Positions 9,433-16,816 of a DNA stretch of 64,000 nt are shown here, piece after piece. The notes below the pieces were generated by a model. That model was given only the letters and a program-made list of their open reading frames with translations. It was not told where the DNA came from and ran no database searches. The first letter of the stretch is position 1. The number at the start of each line of letters is the position of its first letter. Made by a program: the position numbers and the translations under genes. This DNA is from Pseudomonas sp. MM213 (GTDB lineage: Bacteria; Pseudomonadota; Gammaproteobacteria; Pseudomonadales; Pseudomonadaceae). Location of the stretch: positions 1,736,001-1,800,000 of the forward strand of contig NZ_CP081943.1 in assembly GCF_020423045.1 (NCBI RefSeq). The letters are read 5' to 3'.

Positions 9433-9648
9433 GTGATAATCGATTTGGAAACACTTGAGACCGCGGATGCATGTAGCGCTTCCTCCGGTCTCAAATCAAT
9501 CCCGAACTCACAGAATTCTGTAAAAATTTCATATCCATCCATCCAGCAAGTAGATGTGGATAGTGCAGGAACTTATAAAGAGGTTGGCCAGGAGCTAGGA
9601 TCGTTTATTTTACGCGCTACCCGACGCTGCCTGGGCTTCATGAGGTGA
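9433..9648 (+). CDS. Possible small protein after the recombinases
   Basis: A 71-codon frame from GTG at 9433. No family recognised, no clear ribosome binding site, and composition intermediate between the operon and the following non-coding DNA. It may be a genuine terminal gene of the mobility operon or chance. Confidence 0.25.
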   Translation: MIIDLETLETADACSASSGLKSIPNSQNSVKISYPSIQQVDVDSAGTYKEVGQELGSFILRATRRCLGFMR

Positions 9649-9649
9649 T

Positions 9650-10031
9650 TATGATGCGTGGCAGCTAGAGCGTGATGTTGGATTCGCTGCGAGCCCTTCC
9701 CTGCTCGTGGGTCTGCCACATTTCAATGCCAGGAAATGGCATGCAGGCTTGTGTGACAATCGACCGAATCACTTAAGCAAACGGTAGAGTTGTTGGGCTT
9801 AGTTTGGCTTGGTACCTATCACCGAGGGATAGACGATGCTAGAAATGTGGCGTCCATCGTTAAGGAGATGCTTGGCTGACTACGCCGGGCCTTCGGCCCG
9901 AAAGAGCGATAACCAAAGTAGCTTTAGCCGCAGCCGAACATATCGCCTATCGAATCTCACATGAGCCACCCGCGCAATGTATGGCGACCGCAGTCAGTCA
10001 TGGAGCGAGTGCTGCCTCGATCAAGCGTGCG
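9650..10031. repeat. Non-coding stretch holding the left cassette-boundary repeat
   Basis: No gene. Bases 9815-9848 (34 bp, beginning CCTATCACCGAGGGATAGAC) recur exactly at 12113-12146. After a weaker-matching tail comes the hairpin GCCGGGCC-TTC-GGCCCG at 9884-9900. The following 60 bases (AGAGCGATAACCAAAGTAGC ... TATCGCCTATCGAATCTCAC) recur after the hairpins at 31567 and 36708. Bases 9966-10038 (CACCCGCGCAATGTATGGCG ... GCGTGCGTTAGGTA) recur at 36904-36976. Confidence 0.75.
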
Positions 10032-10316
10032 TTAGGTACCCACCAACACCTTGACCTTGATCAATGCCCTTGCCTGCTCAAAGGTTACGCCCATTTGCAA
10101 TGTAACCTCTAAGGGCTTGACCGATCCGGGCTTCATGCCCTTGGGGGTGGGCGCGAGCACTGACAAGGCGTCTCCATCCAAGGACTCTACCGTCACCCTG
10201 GCCAGATCTTTGGCCAATTCGAGCACTCCGGTTTTTTCCAGAGCCCGGAAGGGGGTCAGTTTTACATTGGCGGTGACAGCTTGGTTCACGACAGCCGGCC
10301 CGGTAGGGCACGGCAA
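10032..10316 (-). CDS. Unknown small protein, third gene of the GNAT operon
   Basis: 94 residues. The start is TTG at 10316, chosen because AGGAGG lies 8 bases upstream and an in-frame stop lies just beyond it; no ATG competes. The sequence has regular beta-like segments (VKLTPFRALEK, RVTVESLDGD, LEVTLQMGVT) but no motif I recognise. It follows the 108-residue gene by 69 bases and the GNAT gene further up, all on the minus strand, and ends inside the repeat shared with 36.9 kb. It reads as a real gene because of the strong ribosome binding site. Confidence 0.6.
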   Translation of the reverse strand: MPCPTGPAVVNQAVTANVKLTPFRALEKTGVLELAKDLARVTVESLDGDALSVLAPTPKGMKPGSVKPLEVTLQMGVTFEQARALIKVKVLVGT

Positions 10317-10385
10317 ACTAGCGCCCTCCTATGATTATTGACCCAGATCGTGACAGGCAGGGTGGTGAATAGCGAGGGTGAAAAC

Positions 10386-10712
10386 CTACATCCCAAGATA
10401 CAAATCAGGCTTCTTGTTGCTGACGTAAGACCGGCCTTTCTTCAGAACCCGTTGCGCCTCAGGAATATCCAGCTGAATGACAAGGGGAGCCACGCCCTTC
10501 GTAACCTTGAGCGCAGGTTCATGTCCGCCTCCGAGGTCTTCCATGGCCTCCAACACGCGCTCGGTCTCAGGCGCATCAGGATTAGCCGCCAGCTCACGCG
10601 CCAACACACGGAGCTCCTCCAGACCCAGGTCACTGTCAGTGTCAAATTTCCGCCCCAGTGCCATGCTCACGGCCTTGGCAAAAAGGGTCATGCTACCGTC
10701 ATCGCTGTTCAT
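10386..10712 (-). CDS. Unknown small protein, second gene of the GNAT operon
   Basis: 108 residues, ATG at 10712 preceded by GGGAGAAGAATTA. It is acidic and helical in the first two thirds (FDTDSDLGLEELRVLARELA), with a basic end (KKGRSYVSNKKPDLYLG). No family recognised. It lies 118 bases downstream of the GNAT-like gene and 69 bases upstream of another small gene, same strand. Being packaged with an acetyltransferase-fold protein between two copies of a direct repeat suggests a self-contained functional unit, possibly toxin/antitoxin-like; this is inference only. Confidence 0.6.
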   Translation of the reverse strand: MNSDDGSMTLFAKAVSMALGRKFDTDSDLGLEELRVLARELAANPDAPETERVLEAMEDLGGGHEPALKVTKGVAPLVIQLDIPEAQRVLKKGRSYVSNKKPDLYLGM

Positions 10713-10830
10713 TAATTCTTCTCCCGTGTTCCTTCAGCCTAGCATGTGCGGTCTGGCCGACGTAAAGGGATCTGGCATCAATCAAATGCCCCCGCACATT
10801 TGATACTGGGTTTCTGTATCGCCCATGCAC

Positions 10831-11661
10831 TCAGTCAGCAACGTAGCCCTTGCGACGATACAAGTCGTTGTCCTTGATGATCTTCGCTGCCCCCTCAGCT
10901 TCGAGCAGCATGTACCCCTTTCTGTTTAGCCAGCGATACAGGGTAATTGGCAAGAGCTTGAAGCCGATCGACTTAAATCCCAATTTCTCGTAAAGCCTTG
11001 TCAAACCCTTACCACCTCCCGGCGCAGCATGCAGGAGCAGCGAACCATCTAAGCCAGCCCGGTATGAGGCAATGATGGCCGAGTCAAAAAGCACCTTACC
11101 CACCCCTTCTAGCTTCAGTTCCCCGAAGTACTCCTTGTAAAAGCCCTCAGGCGCCGAGGAAATGAACCAAGTATAGGTCTTGGAACCAAACTGGTCTGAA
11201 TTGCACAGGTAGCGTGGCACCAGGGTCATCATGCCAACGGGCACGCGTTCGCCAAGCGCGTTACGTGCAACCATCGTGAGACCAAACGCTCGGTGCGCAT
11301 TACGCGTACTGAAATGCCCACGGTTGTGCACGTCCAGCAACCAGAAATTAGTCTTCCAGTTCCAGTTCACGTCAGCACGGATCTTTTTTGCAGGATCTGC
11401 AGCTCGGTCAACAGCGGTGCGAAAACTCGCTTTGATAATGGGCTGCATCGTGTCATGCCACCAGGCAACATGGTCGGCAGTCATAGGCACGATCTCAACC
11501 TCGACCTGGCCCAACGGTTTACCTTCGAAGGAAGAGGCTTCTACAGCAGTAACGTATGGGGGGACTCGGGCCGGATCCGGGTAGAGAGCTTCGGATGTGA
11601 CGTGGTCTGAGTCGAGCTCAGACATAGGCGGGGTGACGATTGATGATGGCAAACGACTCAT
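10831..11661 (-). CDS. GNAT-fold acetyltransferase-like protein
   Basis: 276 residues. The central part reads like a GNAT domain: strand WLLDVHNRGHFSTRN, then MMTLVPRYLCNSD, and a helix/loop with LLLHAAPGGGKGLTRLYEKLGFKSIG, which matches the acetyl-CoA pocket and the LYEKLGF C-terminal signature. The first 60 residues are an acidic Pro/Ser-rich extension. Start at 11661 has only AGGA directly adjacent; an internal Met at 11625 is possible. First gene of a three-gene minus-strand operon enclosed by direct repeats at 9815 and 12113. Substrate unknown. Confidence 0.6.
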   Translation of the reverse strand: MSRLPSSIVTPPMSELDSDHVTSEALYPDPARVPPYVTAVEASSFEGKPLGQVEVEIVPMTADHVAWWHDTMQPIIKASFRTAVDRAADPAKKIRADVNWNWKTNFWLLDVHNRGHFSTRNAHRAFGLTMVARNALGERVPVGMMTLVPRYLCNSDQFGSKTYTWFISSAPEGFYKEYFGELKLEGVGKVLFDSAIIASYRAGLDGSLLLHAAPGGGKGLTRLYEKLGFKSIGFKLLPITLYRWLNRKGYMLLEAEGAAKIIKDNDLYRRKGYVAD

Positions 11662-12375
11662 TCCTATTCAACAGCCAGGTGGCAATCGGCCATTCTGTTG
11701 ATGACCAACTGGATGCGTCAAGGCACGAATCTCTCTAGGACGATCATCTATGGTGCGACCATCATCTGCAGGGAATCGAATCCGCTTACTACCAGCGGGT
11801 TCGCGAGAGCGATGGCGGCGGGCTACAGGGTATGTTCATGATTGGGGATGGGCTGCTTGTTATCGAAAACGCATTGCGATAGGTGCTCTCTAGCTGGCTG
11901 GTAACCAGGCGTGAGCACCTGGCTCAACGTCACGCTCTGAACCAGAGCCTACACCGACGCCTACCTACTCTGGCTCTTCGTCGGGAGCTACTGGAGACAG
12001 GCCCAGCAATTCAATGATGCTCTCTGACAGCTCCAAATTTGTTGAGGTAACCCACTGGTTGACCAGGTCAAGGTACAGGTCACTAACGTCATCGTCCGTG
12101 ATGATTCCCCTGCCTATCACCGAGGGATAGACGATGCTAGAAATGTTGCTTACATCATGAACGAGATGCCCACCTGACTGCCTGCTTTAGCCGGGCCCAA
12201 GTGCCCGAAAAAGCGATTTTATTGCTCTAGAGCTTCTAGCTCAGCACAGCTAAGCAATGGGCTGCATTCACTCAACACAATAATTTGGCTTCGAACACTC
12301 TCTCGAATGGATATTAGATTCGCTGTCGTGCAATTCGCCTACGCTTTGTCTAACTCAATACCTCGGAGCCAAGCG
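11662..12375. repeat. Non-coding stretch holding the right cassette-boundary repeat
   Basis: No convincing gene. Bases 12113-12146 repeat 9815-9848 exactly. The similarity continues weakly (CATCATGAACGAGATGC vs CATCGTTAAGGAGATGC) to a hairpin GCCGGGCCCAAGTGCCCG at 12190-12207 followed by GAAAAAGCGAT. The block 9.8-12.2 kb is therefore framed by direct copies of the same boundary. Confidence 0.7.
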
Positions 12376-12855
12376 ATGGAGCTGCTCAAAACGCCCTCAA
12401 TCGACGCCAACGATGAAGATTGGAATCTCTATTCCTACCAAAGTGGTGAGGTGCTGATACCCCACCTTGCGGAGTTCCTTACGGAGCGTTTCTCTTACAA
12501 CCCACGTTACGTGAAGCAGAAAATATGGCGAACAGGCCCCACCGTCTCCACTTACACAAGCAAATATGATCTCTACTTCCGTCTCTTTCTGCGACCTGAT
12601 GATTTCTGCCCAAGGGAATGCCTAATCCTTGCCCGCTTGATGTTCAAGGAGCAGCGTGCGGGGCACGGTCGGGAGCTTTTAGAAATGCTGGTGAAGCTGA
12701 CACCTGAATTTGGCTACAAATTTCTAGCCATAGAATGCGCAAACAAAAACGCGGCTGCGTTTGGAGAACGCATGGGTTTCACCTCATACGAAAATGGTCG
12801 GCACTGGGTCGGTGCAGTCCACGACATCCAGCGAGCCCTGTCCGCTGCGTACTAG
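12376..12855 (+). CDS. GNAT-family N-acetyltransferase
   Basis: 159 residues from ATG 12376, which has GGAG 7 bases upstream; an in-frame ATG at 12307 without such a site would add 23 residues. The last 70 residues carry the acetyl-CoA-binding signature in the form EQRAGHGRELLEMLVKL (Q/RxxGxG/A) and the family end KNAAAFGERMGF. The target is unknown. It stands alone between the GNAT-operon cassette and the HTH-ParA gene. Assignment of the fold is fairly safe; function is open. Confidence 0.65.
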   Translation: MELLKTPSIDANDEDWNLYSYQSGEVLIPHLAEFLTERFSYNPRYVKQKIWRTGPTVSTYTSKYDLYFRLFLRPDDFCPRECLILARLMFKEQRAGHGRELLEMLVKLTPEFGYKFLAIECANKNAAAFGERMGFTSYENGRHWVGAVHDIQRALSAAY

Positions 12856-13294
12856 GAAAAGAATTAACCGGCCCCCCTTCGGCAATCTAACCGAAATCGA
12901 ACGTGTAACGGGATGGATAAGGCCTTATCGGCGTCATATGCCCTGACCGGCATGCGATCAACAGACTCATCAATAACTATCGTTTCGCTACTTTGATACC
13001 AGTATTCCCATAGTGACCAAACTGTGGGCCGCATCGTATCGAAATACATCAGATAATCGACCTGACACCATCGCCTCTGAGGCTAAACGTCGTGCCTGCA
13101 CACCATCGCCCCGTATTTCATTGCTCCAAAAATCTCTGCCCTTTGGCCTCTTCCTTCTTGCTTCTTCGTCAAAGCATTTCCAATCGAGAAGCCTAGAATC
13201 ACATGCGCGCAGAGCCGTCAAGAGGAAACTGTTTCCTCTATTCGGCTGGAACACGACTACCGTATATTTTGCGAACCAAACGAGGACATACGCA

Positions 13295-14350
13295 ATGGCA
13301 CGAAAGATTCGACCTGAAGAACTAAAGGCAATGAGAAAATTGAAAGGCATTTCTGCGGAAAAAGCCGCTGCAGCGGTAGGGAGATGCACCAAATCTTGGC
13401 GGGGATATGAGAACGCTGAGTCCAAGGTGCAGATTCCAGATGTCATATTCTCGAAATTCCTGCGCACATTCAATATTACTTGGCCCTACGCGAAAGTCAT
13501 CAGTATCACAGCTTATAAAGGAGGTATTGGAAAGTCTCCAATAACCGTGGCAGTCGCGACATCATTTGCACAAACCGGCTTAAAAGTCGCAGTAGTCGCG
13601 AACGATGAAGTATTCCGATCTTACACCGAAACAGACCGCCAGACTATAAAGAACTCGAAGCGCCTTTCTTCTCAAGTAGACTTTTACGACCAGCACGACA
13701 TTGTTATGTACCCCGCAGAGATAGCAAGATTAGAGGAAGCAAATGAGCGAAGTAGAAACTCTCCGAGTTTTAGCTCATGCATCGATGACAAAGAAATAAT
13801 TTCTCGAAAAAAAGCTTCAAAACTGACCTTTGACGACATAAAAAATAAATACGATCTAGTTCTCTTTGATTTGAACAGAGATTTATACGAGACATTGGCC
13901 CAATCAGATGAAATAATTTTGCTCGTAGACGCAACCTGTCAATACTCCCCCAACAGCACACATAATTACTACAACCACATGAACAAAATCAACGTTGACA
14001 AATTGGACTCCATTCACGTGCTTTTCACTAATTTCTCCAGCATTCCCAGTCCACGAGGACAGCTGGATGTAACGCGCGCACACAAAAACAGAATATTTGA
14101 CAGCTGTATGTTTAACGCTCACCTAACCCTAAAAAACTATAAAAAAATCCGTGAGCTAAAAATACCCACCTTGCGCTCACGTTTTTCCGCAGACTATGAG
14201 TACCATATCGAGCTATATAACAGTGATTTAAAAGCAACTGAATTTTGTTACTTCGACACCATTATGGATATAGCACCCAACTCAATAGCATCCATTGAGG
14301 TATCAGAGGTTAGAGATGAGCTAGCAGAAATTTTGTGGGGACGAAACTAG
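13295..14350 (+). CDS. HTH-ParA-type ATPase
   Basis: 351 residues from ATG 13295 (GAGGA 8 bases upstream); the frame is open further back to 13013 but without a site. Residues 7-60 form an Xre-like helix-turn-helix, followed at 75-81 by the ParA/MinD deviant Walker A KGGIGKS, a Walker B-like YDLVLFDLN and a following DEIILLVDAT segment. HTH-ParA fusions usually act in plasmid partition or, without a partner, as regulators. No parB or parS is visible nearby, so an orphan role on the element is likely. AT-rich and codon-biased unlike the chromosome. Confidence 0.75.
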   Translation: MARKIRPEELKAMRKLKGISAEKAAAAVGRCTKSWRGYENAESKVQIPDVIFSKFLRTFNITWPYAKVISITAYKGGIGKSPITVAVATSFAQTGLKVAVVANDEVFRSYTETDRQTIKNSKRLSSQVDFYDQHDIVMYPAEIARLEEANERSRNSPSFSSCIDDKEIISRKKASKLTFDDIKNKYDLVLFDLNRDLYETLAQSDEIILLVDATCQYSPNSTHNYYNHMNKINVDKLDSIHVLFTNFSSIPSPRGQLDVTRAHKNRIFDSCMFNAHLTLKNYKKIRELKIPTLRSRFSADYEYHIELYNSDLKATEFCYFDTIMDIAPNSIASIEVSEVRDELAEILWGRN

Positions 14351-14409
14351 AATCTAGATTTCTTTATCCATTTTCGTCACATATATAGCAATGACACCCA
14401 GGAGAAAAC

Positions 14410-14514
14410 ATGACCACCATTATGCGTAGAGCATGGCGCATCATCATAGACGTATCTAATTTACTGCGCGCGGGCATTGCCTTCTTAGACCATTACGACA
14501 GGCATGACAAATAG
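14410..14514 (+). CDS. Small 34-residue ORF after the HTH-ParA gene
   Basis: MTTIMRRAWRIIIDVSNLLR begins a 34-residue frame with AGGAGAAAAC immediately before the ATG, an excellent ribosome binding site. It ends in TAG at 14512-14514. The basic start and amphipathic middle are typical of small membrane-active or regulatory peptides. No family recognised. Confidence 0.4.
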   Translation: MTTIMRRAWRIIIDVSNLLRAGIAFLDHYDRHDK

Positions 14515-14973
14515 TGCTTCGCATCGCAATTCAGTTCTATACATTGACACGGTATAATCCATGAAAAGTGGCTTTCCCATACTTCCCATTGAGACCGGTT
14601 GACTGTCAATCTTTTGGTGAGCGATTGACGCATCAGCCCCTTCCAGTTGTGACACATTGACAGCCTACAACTTCATGCCAGCCCAGCCTCTCGCCAAGGA
14701 TTGACATCACTACGATAAGCACGTCGCTGGCCTTCACCAAGACGCCCTGCGAGCCGCAGTGGAGGAGCTTACTAAGTAGGTTGGGCACTGAGGAGTAGTG
14801 ATGTGTCAGGGAATGTGAATGGCGCCCTCGCCACCCCGGAAGACAACATCAATGTAGTTCGTACTGGCATCTCTAAAGCCCTAATGGGTATCAGCCTTTT
14901 CATCCGGCGGTCTGAGTGGCTCTCAGATACGACCCCGGCTCAAGGCCGGGGTGAATGCAGCGCCTAACAGCGC
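14515..14973. other. Non-coding stretch
   Basis: I see no gene. It contains several dispersed TTGAC/GTCAA words (for example GGTTGACTGTCAATC at 14597-14611 and ACATTGACAGCC near 14656) that recall the palindrome at 2549-2566 but are not copies of it. Confidence 0.5.
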
Positions 14974-15723
14974 TCAACTGACCTCCTCGCAGCTTTCAAA
15001 CAAGCGCTTGGCATAAGCAAGACCGCGAACTCGAACCCAGTCATGGTTCACTAAAAATATCCAACCCAGAAAAATTAGCAGTTCGACACCCGTAGCGGTC
15101 ACTAAGTACGGATGTTTTGTTAAATCCGTAAGACTTAGGCTTTCCAATGGAACACCTATCACGTGATATAAGCCCAGTAAGCAGAGCACAAGGCAAATTA
15201 ATGTCAGTACGATGCCAAACGGTTTGCACGCAGTAAGGTTTCGGCTAAATCCATACTCAATATTTTCATTGAAAATCATGGAGTATTTTTTCTGATCCCG
15301 AGTCCTCTCCCTTACATAATTAGCCGCTGACCGATACATTTCATCCGCAGCTTTTGGATCATTTTTCTCATCTGTTTCACTGATCACAGAAAACCCCTTG
15401 ATCAGACCTGCCAAGTGTTGCATGTAGCGGCTTTTGGTCGGTCGATCCAGCGTGTCATCAGAATGCCTGCAAACAATAGTGGTAGGTGCTCCACCCCACT
15501 TCTTGTAAAGTTTTTCCTGAAGGATATTGCCTCTGCTGGACATTTGGTTTGCCGCAAAGGCGATGACTCCAAACGACACCAGAAAAGTTAACGCAATACC
15601 TTCCATCGTACGAGACGGCTCAAAAAAAGCTATCACAAATATAACTACAGGCAAAAACAGCAAAAAAGCTGGCTTGATCCTGGCATTGATTTTGTACGGA
15701 TCGTAGATCTTACTCAAGTCCAT
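14974..15723 (-). CDS. Four-TM membrane protein, putative effector paired with MBL-fold hydrolase (copy 1)
   Basis: 249 residues from ATG 15723, which has AGAGG 5 bases upstream overlapping the stop of the MBL gene; an in-frame GTG at 15729 lacks spacing. Hydrophobic helices at about 18-35 and 42-60, a soluble middle of about 105 residues, then helices at about 168-190 and 207-225. The conserved motif before TM3 (RTRD...K-S-M-F-ENI-YGF-RNL, about 140-163) and the length are shared with the protein at 35281-36030, so the two are paralogues. The layout recalls 4TM effectors of nucleotide-signalling defence systems; that is a structural analogy, not an assignment. Confidence 0.65.
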   Translation of the reverse strand: MDLSKIYDPYKINARIKPAFLLFLPVVIFVIAFFEPSRTMEGIALTFLVSFGVIAFAANQMSSRGNILQEKLYKKWGGAPTTIVCRHSDDTLDRPTKSRYMQHLAGLIKGFSVISETDEKNDPKAADEMYRSAANYVRERTRDQKKYSMIFNENIEYGFSRNLTACKPFGIVLTLICLVLCLLGLYHVIGVPLESLSLTDLTKHPYLVTATGVELLIFLGWIFLVNHDWVRVRGLAYAKRLFESCEEVS

Positions 15724-15732
15724 ACTCACCTC

Positions 15733-16629
15733 TCAGAGAGTGTATTCTGTCTCTACTTCAAACGAGCCAATATAACCCGGATACTTGTTTTCCCCCTCAT
15801 CACTCAAGAAGTCCCGAGAGTACCCTTCCGCTGATACATACACATGAACCTTACCATCACTGCAATCCAACGTGATATGACCAGCCGTATTCTGGGTAAT
15901 CGTTTGGTAGCCGGTGTAATAATGCATGTCACGGCGAGGCGCTTCACCAATAACGATGATTTGAGGATCCAGTTTTTTCAGCCAGGAATCTGGAATTTTC
16001 CCTGTCTTTCGACCATGATGAGACGCGAAAACCACGGTGGTCTTCTCCAACTCAATGTCATCGGCGATACTTTCCATGAAGTCCGTTTCAAGATCGCCAA
16101 GCCACATGAAGCTTGCGCCATCTTTGACTGCGTAGCGAAGTACGCAAGAAAGGTTATTCGGGCTATGTCCAGCCTCACTTTTTCGCATCGCTTCGATGAA
16201 ATTTGGATTGGACACATTAGGCCACAATACCTGCACGCCGGCGCTGCCACGTGATTCATCGCTAGCGTTAAGCCAGCGTCGCCTCACGCCTTTCTCAAGA
16301 TAGAAAACTTTATCTCCGTCTCGCAGAGACTTGTAATGCAGCCACGAGTCCGTCAGATCATCTTTCTCCACCGTGTTCTTAACGCAGTAGAAATTATTAA
16401 TTGGAAGTGCTTTATCCAGCAGCTCGATCCCTCGGAAGTGATCCTCATCAGGATGAGTGCAAATGAACCTACGCATTCCTTTCGTTCGGGCCACCCGCTT
16501 GAGCTCAGCAATGAGCTCCTCTGAACTATCTGTTTTAAGATTGCAATCGATCATGGTGAAACTATCACCAGCGTGCGCAATATAAAACATATCGCCATTG
16601 CCCACGGAAAGGCTTTTTATCACAGGCAT
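15733..16629 (-). CDS. MBL-fold metallo-hydrolase paired with 4TM protein (copy 1)
   Basis: 298 residues. The N-terminal VGNGDMFYI strand and the metal-binding motif H59-P-D61-E-D63-H64 are typical of ComEC-like MBL-fold hydrolases; later metal ligands are in LGDLETD and SHHGRKTG. The protein is expected to be a soluble two-metal phosphoesterase or nuclease. The 4TM gene starts 9 bases after its stop, with its ribosome site overlapping that stop, so the two are co-translated. Upstream, 187 bases separate it from the E2-E1-JAB gene. A second MBL/4TM pair lies at 33.8-36.0 kb. Confidence 0.8.
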   Translation of the reverse strand: MPVIKSLSVGNGDMFYIAHAGDSFTMIDCNLKTDSSEELIAELKRVARTKGMRRFICTHPDEDHFRGIELLDKALPINNFYCVKNTVEKDDLTDSWLHYKSLRDGDKVFYLEKGVRRRWLNASDESRGSAGVQVLWPNVSNPNFIEAMRKSEAGHSPNNLSCVLRYAVKDGASFMWLGDLETDFMESIADDIELEKTTVVFASHHGRKTGKIPDSWLKKLDPQIIVIGEAPRRDMHYYTGYQTITQNTAGHITLDCSDGKVHVYVSAEGYSRDFLSDEGENKYPGYIGSFEVETEYTL

Positions 16630-16761
16630 ACCACCCCCAAAGTTAAAAGAATCAAAATTTCAACATATACTAGCCAAGTATAAACAACCATCCACTTGCA
16701 GGCAGAAATATGCATCGCACATTAAATCATGAGCACCTTCAAATCATTTTATAAATTTCCG

Positions 16762-16782
16762 CTGCTCTCCACTGGAGAGCAG
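16762..16782 (-). terminator. Possible hairpin terminator between E2-E1-JAB and MBL genes
   Basis: Perfect 9-bp stem CTGCTCTCC-ACT-GGAGAGCAG. No clean T run follows on the minus strand, so termination is only possible. It divides the two MBL-containing operons. Confidence 0.35.
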
Positions 16783-16816
16783 ACCGGCCAGACCACATTC
16801 TCTACTTAACAGAACG

